In this document: in pieces, positions 16,951-26,410 of the stretch
Layout: each line of letters starts with the position of its first letter
Position numbering within the stretch: the first letter of the stretch is position 1
Source of the DNA: Methylosinus sp. H3A
GTDB taxonomy: Bacteria; Pseudomonadota; Alphaproteobacteria; Rhizobiales; Beijerinckiaceae
DNA length: 64,000 bases
Reading direction: 5' to 3'
Assembly: GCF_015709455.1 (NCBI RefSeq)
Contig: NZ_JADNQW010000005.1
Location: 3,988,001-4,052,000 of the forward strand
The notes under the pieces: generated by a model
The model's input: the letters and a program-made list of their open reading frames with translations, nothing else
Databases searched by the model: none
Told to the model about the DNA's origin: nothing
Position numbers and translations under genes: made by a program

Positions 16951-18339
16951 ATGGCTTTGGCAAACCAGATTCCTGACGAAGCACTGGCGGCGATCGAAGA
17001 TGTCGTCCGCCATCACCCCGACGGCGTGTCAGCGCCGGAGATTCTACGCGTCCTGGCAAACCCGATGCCGTCGCGTACTCTCCAATATCGTCTTAAACAT
17101 CTCGTCACTCGAAATCGTCTCATCATGGACGGCGAAGGGCGCTGGGCGAAATACCGGATGCCCAATACGGCCGTCGATCGGGCCGCGCGAGAAGCTGCAG
17201 ATGAATTGATTATCCCGCTCTCTGAAGCGGGTACATCCGTCCGAGACTACGTTAGGCAGGCGCCAGAAGCCCGTAAGCCGGTCGGTTACGACCGAAAATT
17301 CCTCGATCGCTATCGGCCGAACATTTCTTTCTACTTGACCGAGCAGGACCGCGCGCATCTAGCGGCCGTCGGCCGCCCACAGATCGCCGAACAGCCCGCC
17401 GGCACCTATGCCAAACAGATCCTCAATCGGCTGCTGATCGACCTCGCGTGGAATTCAAGCCGCCTCGAAGGCAATACTTACTCGCTCCTCGACACCAAGC
17501 GCCTCATCGAACTGGGCGAAGAGGCCAAGGGCCGTGCGCATCTCGAAGCGCAGATGATCCTGAACCACAAGGATGCGATCGAGTTCCTGGTCAGCGCCGC
17601 CGACGAGATCGGCTTCAACCGCTATACCATCCTCAATCTCCACGCACTTCTCGCAAACAATCTGCTCGCCGATCCCACAGCGGCCGGCAGACTGCGATAT
17701 ATCGCTGTTGGCATCGAACGCTCCGTCTTCCATCCGCTGGAGGTGCCGCAACTCATCGAGGAAAGCTTCGATCAGATCCTGGCGACCGCCGCCGCGATCA
17801 CTGATTCCTTCGAACAAGCATTCTTCGTGATGGTGCAACTTCCTTATCTGCAACCCTTCGACGACGTGAACAAGCGGGTGTCGCGTCTCGCCGCGAACAT
17901 CCCCCTCATCAGGGGTAATCTGTCGCCGCTGTCCTTCGCCGACGTACCCCGGCAGGCCTATACGGAAGCCGTGCTCGGCGTCTATGAGCTGAACAAGATC
18001 GACCTCCTCAAAGACGTCTTCATCTGGGCCTACGAGCGCTCGGCCGCCCGCTATGCTGCCGTCCGCCAGTCGCTTGGCGAACCCGATCCCTTCCGACTTC
18101 GCTACCGCGAACAGTTACGTGAGATCATCGGCGATCTCATCCGATCCCGCCTGGGCCGCAAGGACGCTGCCGCGCGGATAGGCGACTGGGTGACAGAAGA
18201 GATCGACCCTGGCGATCGCCAGCACTTCGCCGAAATCGTCGAAGCCGAACTGACGAGCCTGCACGAAGGCAATTTCGCCCGCTATCGGATCCGACCCTCG
18301 GAGTTTGCAGCTTGGCGGCAAGTCTGGAGCGCGCGATGA
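16951..18339 (+). CDS. Fic-domain protein with variant catalytic motif
   Basis: A 462-residue protein. Residues about 8-67 resemble a winged helix (HPDGVSAPEILRVLANPMPSRTLQYRLKHLV). The Fic core lies in the middle: LAWNSSRLEGNTYSL is the usual Fic_N-type segment, and the active-site loop reads L-Q301-P-F-D-D-V-N-K-R-V-S-R. The canonical motif is HxFx[D/E]GNGR; here His is Gln and Gly-Asn-Gly is Val-Asn-Lys. Fic enzymes usually transfer AMP to a target hydroxyl; without the His, ordinary AMPylation is doubtful. The stop overlaps the next start as ATGA, tying it to the SIR2-APAZ/pAgo genes. Role in that system is inference. Confidence 0.85.
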   Translation: MALANQIPDEALAAIEDVVRHHPDGVSAPEILRVLANPMPSRTLQYRLKHLVTRNRLIMDGEGRWAKYRMPNTAVDRAAREAADELIIPLSEAGTSVRDYVRQAPEARKPVGYDRKFLDRYRPNISFYLTEQDRAHLAAVGRPQIAEQPAGTYAKQILNRLLIDLAWNSSRLEGNTYSLLDTKRLIELGEEAKGRAHLEAQMILNHKDAIEFLVSAADEIGFNRYTILNLHALLANNLLADPTAAGRLRYIAVGIERSVFHPLEVPQLIEESFDQILATAAAITDSFEQAFFVMVQLPYLQPFDDVNKRVSRLAANIPLIRGNLSPLSFADVPRQAYTEAVLGVYELNKIDLLKDVFIWAYERSAARYAAVRQSLGEPDPFRLRYREQLREIIGDLIRSRLGRKDAAARIGDWVTEEIDPGDRQHFAEIVEAELTSLHEGNFARYRIRPSEFAAWRQVWSAR

Positions 18340-20072
18340 GTGACAACCCCTATCCTGTCGTCGCCGCCGATGACTTCGCCCGCCGGTTCTCCATGCGAGC
18401 GGGCGGTCTCATGTGGCTCCTAGGTGCGGGTGCTTCCGCCGCCGCGGGCATTCCGACCGCCTGGGATATGATCTGGGAATTCAAGCAGCAGCTTTTCGTA
18501 AGCCAGCGTCGCGTCTCGCTAAAGGCCGTCGCCGATCTCTCCAATCCAGCCGTTCGACGGTCTCTCCAATCCTTCATCGAGGGGCTGGGCCGATACCCTT
18601 CGACTGGCGCGCCCGATGAATATGCCGCTCTATTCGAAGCGGCCTATCCGAGCGAACACGACCGCAGAACCTATATCGCGGCCAAGCTCGCCGGCGCGAA
18701 GCCGTCCTTTGGACACATCGCGCTCGCGTCTCTTATGAAAGCAGGCCGGACGCGCATCGTCTGGACAACCAATTTCGACCCGCTCGTGGCCGATGCCTGT
18801 GCCAAGGCCTATGACGGAACGGGACACCTGACGACGGTTGCCCTGGACGCCCCCGATCTCGCCAGGGATGTGCTCAACGGCGGCCGCTGGCCAGCCGAAA
18901 TCAAACTGCATGGCGACTTCCGTTCCCGCCGCCTCAAAAACACGGGCGACGAGTTGCGGCAGCAGGACGCCATTTTACGAGACTTGCTGGTGGGAGCCTG
19001 TGGCCGATCGGGCTTGATCGTCGCTGGCTATAGCGGACGGGATGCCTCCATCATGGATGCGCTCGAGGAGGTCCTGGAGAAAGCCTCCCCGTTCCCTGGC
19101 GGCCTGTTCTGGCTACATCGCGGCGAAGACCCACCACTTCCAAGGGTAGCCGCTTTTCTAGCCAAGCTCGATGCAATTGGCGTCGATGGGGGCCTCGTCG
19201 TAATCGAGAATTTCGACGAGACGCTACGCGACCTCGTCCGTTTGATCAGCGATCTTGACACAACCGCGCTCAATGCTTTTTCCTCCCGACGCAGCATCTG
19301 GTCTCCAGCCGCCAAACCTAGCGGCAGCAGTGGTTTTCCTGTGGTAAGGCTCAACGCGCTCGAATTGACGACGGTGCCGTCTGTTTGCCGACGTGTGAAT
19401 TGCAATATCGGCGGCCATGCCGAAGTTGTCACCGCCATCGAGCGAGCGGCTGTCGACATTCTAGCGACCCGAACCCAGGCAGGCGTCCTCGTGTTTGGCG
19501 CCGATACCGACGTGCGAGCGGCGTTTTCCGCACACGGCATCAAGGAATTCGATCTTCATGCCGTTGAGGTTCGCCGACTGCGCTACGACAGTCAGGAGCG
19601 GGGACTTCTTCGCCAAGCCCTCTCACAAGCTCTCGCCCGTAGACATGGTCTGACGCTCATCCGGCGACGCAACACTGATCTCTTGGCGCCGGCCGATCCA
19701 GCCGACACCCGCTGGGCGCCGCTGAAGAAACTTGTCGGTAGCCTGTCCGGCGCTGTTCCGAAGCAACCGGAACTGAAATGGAGCGAGGGCGTCGGCACGC
19801 GTCTCGACTGGGGAGATGACCGGTTGTGGCTGCTCTTCGAGCCACGGATCATCATGAAAGGGGTCACGGAAGAAAACCGGGCCGCCTCGACCGACTTCTC
19901 CCGCGAGCGGACCGTTCGCCGATACAATATCATGCTGAACGAACTGATCTCCTTCTGGGCGAGTCTAATCGCTTCCGATGGCGCCGAACTCCACGCTCTG
20001 GGCGTCACGGTTGGCGTCGACGCCGTCTTCAAACTCGGGTTGGACACTGCCTTTTCGAGGAGATCGCGATGA
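18336..20072 (+). CDS. SIR2-APAZ protein of a short-Argonaute (SPARSA) system
   Basis: A 578-residue protein. The N-terminal SIR2-like NADase domain has G30-A-G-A-S, WTTNFDP with N146, LHGDF with H192 and GYSGRD (231-236). The C-terminal part (from about residue 340, ending [12 protein letters not shown]) occupies the place of the APAZ domain that pairs with short Argonautes. In SPARSA systems, guide-directed detection of invading DNA activates NAD+ hydrolysis and kills or arrests the cell. The start at 18336 overlaps the Fic stop; the stop overlaps the pAgo start. SIR2 identity is clear from motifs; APAZ is by position and partner. Confidence 0.88.
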   Translation: MSDNPYPVVAADDFARRFSMRAGGLMWLLGAGASAAAGIPTAWDMIWEFKQQLFVSQRRVSLKAVADLSNPAVRRSLQSFIEGLGRYPSTGAPDEYAALFEAAYPSEHDRRTYIAAKLAGAKPSFGHIALASLMKAGRTRIVWTTNFDPLVADACAKAYDGTGHLTTVALDAPDLARDVLNGGRWPAEIKLHGDFRSRRLKNTGDELRQQDAILRDLLVGACGRSGLIVAGYSGRDASIMDALEEVLEKASPFPGGLFWLHRGEDPPLPRVAAFLAKLDAIGVDGGLVVIENFDETLRDLVRLISDLDTTALNAFSSRRSIWSPAAKPSGSSGFPVVRLNALELTTVPSVCRRVNCNIGGHAEVVTAIERAAVDILATRTQAGVLVFGADTDVRAAFSAHGIKEFDLHAVEVRRLRYDSQERGLLRQALSQALARRHGLTLIRRRNTDLLAPADPADTRWAPLKKLVGSLSGAVPKQPELKWSEGVGTRLDWGDDRLWLLFEPRIIMKGVTEENRAASTDFSRERTVRRYNIMLNELISFWASLIASDGAELHALGVTVGVDAVFKLGLDTAFSRRSR

Positions 20073-21496
20073 TGACAAGCCAAATCACGCCCCATCTGTG
20101 GTTTCCGGAACCGAAACTTGCGTTCCATCCAGATCGGGCGGATGACGTCGATACCCATCCCCTGCGAGGCCTCCTGCGCTTTGGGCCCTATTCGGCGGGT
20201 TTGGTTCCCGATCCCATTCGCGTCGCGACCATCGCTCCGGCCGGCGAGGGACACCGGCTCTACAGCTTCATGAGGGAGCTGAATTCCGAATACGACCCCA
20301 CCGAACGAAAAGACTATCTGCCAAAGTGGCCGGGATTCTGTGCGGCCTTCAACCTCCATATGCGGGGCGCTGCAAAGGCCTGCCATATCGAACTCGACGA
20401 TCGCTTGGAAGGAGAAATGCGGGACGCCGCATCGCCCCATGTCTTGCTCGCGACACGTCTTATTCGCGCTATTCAGATTCTGGAGGCGAGCCGAGACGAG
20501 TTTGATGTGATCTTCTTGTACGTGCCTGCCTCTTGGTCGCCGGGCTTTGCTGGTGCGAGCTACGAAGATTTCGATCTGCATGATCATCTCAAGGCGGCGA
20601 CGGCCGCGCGACGCATTCCGATCCAACTGGTGAGGGAAGATCGCGCTCTCGCGTACCCTCACAGGGCGAGCGTCATGTGGCGTGTCGGGTTGGCATTGTA
20701 CGCAAAGGCGGGCGGAATCCCCTGGAAGCTGGCCGAAGCCGACGCGGAAACCGCCTACATCGGCATTTCTTACGCGGTACGGTCGATTGCGTCCGATCGC
20801 CCCCGTTTCGTCACTTGCTGCAGCCAAGTCTTCGACGCTGACGGTGCCGGCCTCGAATTCGTCGCCTACGACGCCCACGAGGTCGAGGTTCAGCGCGACA
20901 ATCCGTTTCTTTCTAGGAATGAAATGTTTCGGGTCATGACCCGGTCGATCGATCTTTATCGGCGCCGTCATTCGGGGCGCACGCCTCGCCGGGTCACCGT
21001 TCACAAGACGACCGAATTCAAATCTGTGGAAATCGACGGCTGCATGGAGGCGCTCCACCTCTGCGAGGCCGTAGACCTCGTACAGGTTGTGGAGGACGTC
21101 GGATGGCGCGGCGTTCGAATCGACCCGGCCCGACAAGGGGGGCCAAAGGGCACGGCGGCGGCCTACCCTGTGGCCCGCGGGACTTTGATCGGCTTGGGTC
21201 CTCGCGAAAGCCTGCTCTGGATGCACGGCGACGTCGGGGACGTTAGCGAACGCGGCTCGTATTTTCAGGGCGCGCGAAGCACGCCTCGTCCGATCAGACT
21301 GGTTCGACACGCGGGTCATGGCCCGTGGGACGACACCGCCAGGTCCGCCCTAGCTTTATCCAAGATGAACTGGAACAATGACGCGCTCTACGACCCCTTG
21401 CCGGTGACGATGAGCTACGCCCATGTCCTGGCGCGGGTCGTCAAGCGAATGTCGGGCCTCCGCTCAACACCTTACCAGTTCAGGTTTTTCATGTGA
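20069..21496 (+). CDS. Short prokaryotic Argonaute (MID-PIWI)
   Basis: A 475-residue short pAgo with no PAZ or N domain. GAGGAG lies 6 nt before the ATG at 20069. PIWI landmarks include [15 protein letters not shown] (about residue 228, where active Argonautes have the first catalytic Asp), VHKTTEF (about 311), [19 protein letters not shown] (about 430) and the terminal RFFM, so nuclease activity is probably lost. Short pAgos bind a guide and target nucleic acid and signal to the partner, here the SIR2-APAZ protein encoded just upstream with a 4-bp overlap. Confidence 0.92.
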   Translation: MMTSQITPHLWFPEPKLAFHPDRADDVDTHPLRGLLRFGPYSAGLVPDPIRVATIAPAGEGHRLYSFMRELNSEYDPTERKDYLPKWPGFCAAFNLHMRGAAKACHIELDDRLEGEMRDAASPHVLLATRLIRAIQILEASRDEFDVIFLYVPASWSPGFAGASYEDFDLHDHLKAATAARRIPIQLVREDRALAYPHRASVMWRVGLALYAKAGGIPWKLAEADAETAYIGISYAVRSIASDRPRFVTCCSQVFDADGAGLEFVAYDAHEVEVQRDNPFLSRNEMFRVMTRSIDLYRRRHSGRTPRRVTVHKTTEFKSVEIDGCMEALHLCEAVDLVQVVEDVGWRGVRIDPARQGGPKGTAAAYPVARGTLIGLGPRESLLWMHGDVGDVSERGSYFQGARSTPRPIRLVRHAGHGPWDDTARSALALSKMNWNNDALYDPLPVTMSYAHVLARVVKRMSGLRSTPYQFRFFM

Positions 21497-21531
21497 CCCG
21501 AACGTTCACGTCGATCCCTAGAGGCTAATGT

Positions 21532-21687
21532 ATGGCGTTTGGAGACATTACCATCACGCTTCGGCCGATTAAATTTGCGCTCCTCATGAACCCTTCGGAG
21601 CGAAAAGTGCCGGACCACGCGACTCGCATCAGCCTTTTCCTGTGGCGTGGGCGCGACTGCGTGATGCCGAATCGACACCTCGGATGA
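21532..21687 (+). CDS. 51-codon ORF coupled to the nuclease gene
   Basis: MAFGDITITLRPIKFALLMN opens a 51-residue reading frame with an AGAGG-like site upstream. The TGA at 21685 overlaps the ATG of the nuclease gene (ATGA). The text TITLRPIKFALL...RISLFLW reads like the extreme N-terminus of a larger protein, so it may be a leftover of a deleted gene rather than a true small protein. The function is unknown. Confidence 0.5.
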   Translation: MAFGDITITLRPIKFALLMNPSERKVPDHATRISLFLWRGRDCVMPNRHLG

Positions 21688-22631
21688 TGCACAACTGCCC
21701 TCCGCCATTGCGGTTGCTTGCTCGCTGGCTGCGGGGGGTGGCGCGCAACAATGGCAATTACGGCCACATGTTGTTTGAGCAGGCCACCCCGATCGACGAT
21801 GCACTGATCGATGGACTGCGCCCTTACTTTGAGTCCGCGCACCTCGACGCGCGAGAGGTCTTTCACCGCGCGGCTCGAATTGACTTGCATCCCGACGCGA
21901 ACGGTCCGGGCGCGAACGCTCAGTATCCCAATTGCCTACCGCCGACGGCAAAGAAAGGTCTGTTTGGCGAGGTCGTCGCTGGATTGATGGCCGAGGCTTA
22001 TCATTTTGTGGGTGGACACCGTTGGACCATTCCGATCTTCCTCTTCCGCTATCATGCCGAGGTCGAAGCATACATTTTCGATTTGGCGCGCGATCCAGCG
22101 CGTGTGCGCGAAGTGTCTGGACGGCACGGCAACGACTTTATCGCCCTCGGCATCGATCCGGTGACCGGCGAGGTCGTCCGCTTTATCGCCGGCGAAGCGA
22201 AATGGCGTGCCAAGCTCACGCCAGCCACGATGGACGAACTCATGCTCGGCGAATGGACCGGTCCCGCGGGGGCACGCGTCCGCAAGGGCGATGGCATCTG
22301 GAACGATATGAACACCGGCTTGACGGCCCCGCAGGGCCTCGAGCAGATCAACAAGCTCCTTTGCGAGAAGGCACGAGATCAATACGCGGAGACGATCGTC
22401 TCCCTCGATCGAGCGCTGCTTATTGGCGCAGCTCCCCTACCTCGCACCGACTACGTTTTTGTCGCCGGCAATAGGGCAGCACGGCGGGAGCCGGGTACAA
22501 CCTACTTGCCAACAGGCGCTCCTCCACCCGAGTATTCCGCGGCAAGACCACTTCAGGTCGTGGAGATGGTCGTTGAAGGAGGCGTCGACCTGATCGAACG
22601 GCTCTACGCATCGCTGTGGGGAGAACGCTGA
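21684..22631 (+). CDS. PD-(D/E)xK nuclease-like protein, HamA-like
   Basis: A 315-residue protein. KKGLFGEVVAGLMAEAYHFVG, then H148-G-N-D151-FIALG and RFIAG-E171-A-K173-W give a D...ExK nuclease core arranged like the HamA/DUF1837 nucleases of Hachiman systems. Sequence similarity to HamA is by pattern only. It overlaps the helicase start (TGATG), the HamA-HamB arrangement. In Hachiman the nuclease is held by the helicase and released on DNA damage or infection. The start at 21684 is preferred because of the ATGA overlap. Confidence 0.65.
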   Translation: MMHNCPPPLRLLARWLRGVARNNGNYGHMLFEQATPIDDALIDGLRPYFESAHLDAREVFHRAARIDLHPDANGPGANAQYPNCLPPTAKKGLFGEVVAGLMAEAYHFVGGHRWTIPIFLFRYHAEVEAYIFDLARDPARVREVSGRHGNDFIALGIDPVTGEVVRFIAGEAKWRAKLTPATMDELMLGEWTGPAGARVRKGDGIWNDMNTGLTAPQGLEQINKLLCEKARDQYAETIVSLDRALLIGAAPLPRTDYVFVAGNRAARREPGTTYLPTGAPPPEYSAARPLQVVEMVVEGGVDLIERLYASLWGER

Positions 22632-25600
22632 TGGCGCGGCTCGACGAGCAGCGCCGCGAGCTGGCCGCGGCTGTCCGGGCCAGTCGGGCGACGGAGAATG
22701 AGCTTACTCCGGCGCAGGCGCGCCTCTTCGTTCGAAGCCTACAGACATCGTGGCAGGTCCCCCCGATCGCTTGGAGCGCACGGGAATCGCGCGAACAGTT
22801 CGATGATGCCCGGCGGCTACTTCATGCAGCGGGCATCTTTCGAGACCTCGACGGCGATGGCTCCGTGGAGGCGCTTGGTTGCTATCGGCGCGCAGGCGAA
22901 CTGCTCGAATGGCTTGCCCGGTCATCCGACTCGGTCACACGCGACGTGCCAGTTGCGTTGCTCGCGGCGGGCGCCTACCAACTTGCAAGCTTACCAGCGA
23001 TGGCAACTAGCTTGCTGCGACAAGGTGGCTTTGGCGAAGGCGTCGCCGAAATCTTCGCAGCGTTCCTGAGCGCCGATTTCGAGCACGTTCTCGGGCTGTC
23101 CGCTGCCTTCTGGGGTGATAATCCGGAACTCACCGGCCGCAGCGGCTCAGCTATATTGCTTGCGGAGCCTGAGGCAGATCCTGAGGACGACGAGCCTGCG
23201 TTCGATGAAGGTGATGGCCAAGTCCGGCTCGACGCGGCGGACCGGTCCACGGTTCCAGCGGGTAGCAAGATAGGCCGATATGTTGTGGTCGAACTGGTGC
23301 GATCAGTCGGACTACTCGCCGACAGCTTACGGCGCGGCAACGACGCTCGACTCTCCCAGGCGTTAGAGAAGCTATCGGATCTCGTAGCACTAGCGACTCG
23401 ACTTTCAAGCGATGAACTCTGGATCCTGATCACACTCTTCGAGACCACCGCACGTCGGTTCGCTGACAATAGCCTGCATAAACGGGTGGCACGTCTAGCG
23501 GCACGCGCACCGAACCTCCAGCAGCGCTTGTGGCGCTTTGCGCGAGAGCAGTTTGCTCGCGGCCGCGGGATCCTATGGACGTCGCAGGTGCAAGGTCTCG
23601 ATCGACTCATTGAGCGCGATAGCTTTGCACTTTGCACTCCGACGGGTTCTGGCAAGACATTGGTCGCCAATTTGGCGCTGGTGAAGGAATTACTGCTCGT
23701 CGATGCAGGTGACCAGGCGCCACTCGCAATCTACCTCGTGCCCTCGCGAGCGCTGGCGAGCGAAGTCGAGACAAAACTCGCGGCTGAGCTTGGCGAAGAC
23801 CTCATCGTCACCGGTCTATATGGGGGTGCAGATTGGGGCATCACCGACTATTGGCTCACAGCGAACCGCCCGGTGGTTCTCATCGCGACCGTTGAAAAGG
23901 CCGAAGCGCTCATGCGCTACGTCGGTCACCTTCTCGTCCGGCGTCTTCGACTGCTTGTGATAGACGAAGCACATCAGGTCGTAAGCGAAGGCAACGCCAA
24001 CTCGATCCTAGCGCTGGCAGCGCACAGCAGCCGATCAATGCGCCTCGAAGGGATGGTATCGCGCTTCTTGGCGCTGAAACCCGAGATGGCCCGCATCGCA
24101 CTTACGGCCGTTGCAGGCGGCGCGGCTCTGCCTGTGGCCCAATGGATAGAAGGCGACGCGAACGCGCTACCGGTAGGTCTTGGCTATCGAAGCAGTCGTC
24201 AGTTGATTGGCGCGCTGCAATGCGATCCCCGTCGCACACCGGCTGCGATCCTCGACATCATGAACGGGCAGATGCTGTACGTGCGCGGTCGCGACGCTCC
24301 GGTGTATCTGCCCTTGCGAATTCCACCCATGCCGCTGCCGGCCCCGATCATCCGTAACAGCCTGCCCCACTACACCGAGAACTACGTGCTCTGGACGGCG
24401 CTGCATCTGCTTGAGGGTAAGCGGCGCGTTCTTATCTCGGTCGCGCAGTCGCCCGAGCGCCTGATGAAGCGTTTCGCGGAGGCTTTCGACCTACCCGGTT
24501 GGGAGACTCTCCCGGCTTTCGAGCTACCGGCGGATCCGATCGATCGCGGGCGCTTCGAGGAGACTCGTGCAACATGCATCGACTATTGCGGAGCGAACTC
24601 ATACGAGCTGAGACTCCTCGACCACGGGATAGCGACAAGCCACGGGCAGATGCCGCAGCGGCTACGCCGCTTGATGGTCGACCTTATCGATCGCCGGATT
24701 TGCGCGATTACGGTCGCAACTGCGACGCTGACTGAAGGTGTCAATCTGCCTTTCGACATCATCTTCCTGACGAGCATCCTACGACGCGGCTTCGATGTTC
24801 AGACGGGGCAACAAGATATTGTGCCGATGTCGACGGCAGAGTTTCGCAACTTGGCAGGACGTGCAGGACGACCGGGCGCCGCTGAAGCGATCGAAGGAAT
24901 GACCTTCGTCGCACTGCCGCTGGCGCCGTCAACAACGGCAGCGGGGACCCGACCCACCCAACTCCAACAGGTCCAGCGTTCAGAGGCGGACTACAACGAC
25001 CTCCTTCGGCGATTACAGGCTGACGCCGGGATCCAAGGAGCGGTTTACAGCCCACTTGCCGTCCTGCTGCGATCGATCGCTCAGAAATGTGTGCAATTCC
25101 TCGGTTTGAAAACCGAGGCGCAGTTTGTAGCCTGGCTTGAGGTAAGCCTGCCCGAGAACGCCGGCGCCAATCTTGCGTCGGAATCACGCGTGCCTGTCGA
25201 TCAGCTCGGCGACAGCCTCGACGAACTCGATGGGTTCATTCTCGCGGCGATTGAAGAGCTCGCGCTGTTGACCAATGAGCCAATCGATGGTGCCCGGGCC
25301 GAAGCGCACCTCCGCAATCTTTGGCAACGCACTTTTGCACGCGTAGCCGCAGCCCAGGAAGATTTCCTTGAGCGCAGCTTTGTCCAGCGGGGTCGTGCCT
25401 TTGTTGAACTTCTCTATCCCAACCATGAGCAGCGTCGCCGGCTCTATCAATATGGATTCACGCCCTACGTTGGCCGCCGCTTTGAGCTTGTCGCTCCGCA
25501 GCTAATCGCCGAGCTACAGGGAGCGGCCAATTTCGGGGCCGATCCCGTTGAGGCCCGCTTTCAGCTCTTCTTCCGATTAGGTGAGCGCGTGCGCGCTGAG

Positions 25601-26326
25601 CCCGGCATTGGATATCGCGTCCGTCAAACGGCTGGCGATCAGATCGTTCTCGCTAACTGGATCGGCGTACTCGGCTGGTGGATGCAACGGCCGGAGGCCG
25701 TGGCCCCGACGCCAGACCATCTCCGCGCGTGGCAGCGTTTCGTGACCGAGAACCTCGAATTCCGCCTGGGTGTCGCGGTCGGCGCGGCGGTCGCTCAGGC
25801 ATGGGGTCGGAACGCTGGAGACCTCGAAACGCCTACATTGGAGACATGGCGTGCGACGACCGGACTGCCATGGGTAGGCTTCTGGTTTCGAGAGCTGCTG
25901 CGTTGGGGCACGCTCGACCCATTCGTAGCTTTCGCTCTCGCGCAGGGAATCGCGAGGACACGCGACGAGGCCGCTCTGCTTCGCCCCGCGTTCGAAGCAT
26001 GGCTCGCCACCGAGGGATTTGATCGTCAGGCCGAAACCCTAATCGACCCGCAGCGCTTTCTGGCTTGGCAGCGGTCGCGGATCCCGCAACCGGTTGCGGC
26101 CGACGCTGGTCGGGCGACCGCTGCACAACTCACGCACGTCGACGGACGGCGCGGATCCTATGACGTCCGGCCAATCGTGCGGAATGGAAGCGTAGAATGG
26201 ATTGACGCCGCCGGCTACTCCGTGGGGCGGTCGCTTCACTCAGCGGCATTGTTGACCGCCGTGCCCGACCGCCACGATTTTCGCCTGACCGCCGGCCACG
26301 TGACCGAAGTTATGAGGACGTTTTGA
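22631..26326 (+). CDS. Large SF2 (Ski2-like) helicase, HamB-like
   Basis: A 1,231-residue helicase. Motif I CTPTGSGKT is near residue 336-344, the DEAH box VIDEAHQV near 445, TVATATLTEGVNLPFD is the Ski2-type motif V, and FRNLAGRAGRPG (about 742) is motif VI. About 300 residues before the helicase core and 450 after it are unassigned. GGGGAG at 22618 serves the ATG at 22631, which overlaps the nuclease stop. Together the two genes form a nuclease-helicase defence pair resembling Hachiman. Other helicase-nuclease systems are not excluded. Confidence 0.78.
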   Translation: MARLDEQRRELAAAVRASRATENELTPAQARLFVRSLQTSWQVPPIAWSARESREQFDDARRLLHAAGIFRDLDGDGSVEALGCYRRAGELLEWLARSSDSVTRDVPVALLAAGAYQLASLPAMATSLLRQGGFGEGVAEIFAAFLSADFEHVLGLSAAFWGDNPELTGRSGSAILLAEPEADPEDDEPAFDEGDGQVRLDAADRSTVPAGSKIGRYVVVELVRSVGLLADSLRRGNDARLSQALEKLSDLVALATRLSSDELWILITLFETTARRFADNSLHKRVARLAARAPNLQQRLWRFAREQFARGRGILWTSQVQGLDRLIERDSFALCTPTGSGKTLVANLALVKELLLVDAGDQAPLAIYLVPSRALASEVETKLAAELGEDLIVTGLYGGADWGITDYWLTANRPVVLIATVEKAEALMRYVGHLLVRRLRLLVIDEAHQVVSEGNANSILALAAHSSRSMRLEGMVSRFLALKPEMARIALTAVAGGAALPVAQWIEGDANALPVGLGYRSSRQLIGALQCDPRRTPAAILDIMNGQMLYVRGRDAPVYLPLRIPPMPLPAPIIRNSLPHYTENYVLWTALHLLEGKRRVLISVAQSPERLMKRFAEAFDLPGWETLPAFELPADPIDRGRFEETRATCIDYCGANSYELRLLDHGIATSHGQMPQRLRRLMVDLIDRRICAITVATATLTEGVNLPFDIIFLTSILRRGFDVQTGQQDIVPMSTAEFRNLAGRAGRPGAAEAIEGMTFVALPLAPSTTAAGTRPTQLQQVQRSEADYNDLLRRLQADAGIQGAVYSPLAVLLRSIAQKCVQFLGLKTEAQFVAWLEVSLPENAGANLASESRVPVDQLGDSLDELDGFILAAIEELALLTNEPIDGARAEAHLRNLWQRTFARVAAAQEDFLERSFVQRGRAFVELLYPNHEQRRRLYQYGFTPYVGRRFELVAPQLIAELQGAANFGADPVEARFQLFFRLGERVRAEPGIGYRVRQTAGDQIVLANWIGVLGWWMQRPEAVAPTPDHLRAWQRFVTENLEFRLGVAVGAAVAQAWGRNAGDLETPTLETWRATTGLPWVGFWFRELLRWGTLDPFVAFALAQGIARTRDEAALLRPAFEAWLATEGFDRQAETLIDPQRFLAWQRSRIPQPVAADAGRATAAQLTHVDGRRGSYDVRPIVRNGSVEWIDAAGYSVGRSLHSAALLTAVPDRHDFRLTAGHVTEVMRTF

Positions 26327-26410
26327 ACACCCCCGATCGGCGTCGATACCCCACACCGATTGACAGCGATAGCCATGAACGGGCGTACCGAGTAGATTTT
26401 TCGACGGGAT

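Noticed and set aside
19592..21319. A 575-codon minus-strand frame opposite the SIR2-APAZ and pAgo genes
   Set aside because: Low-complexity shadow of two clearly coding genes; no domain.
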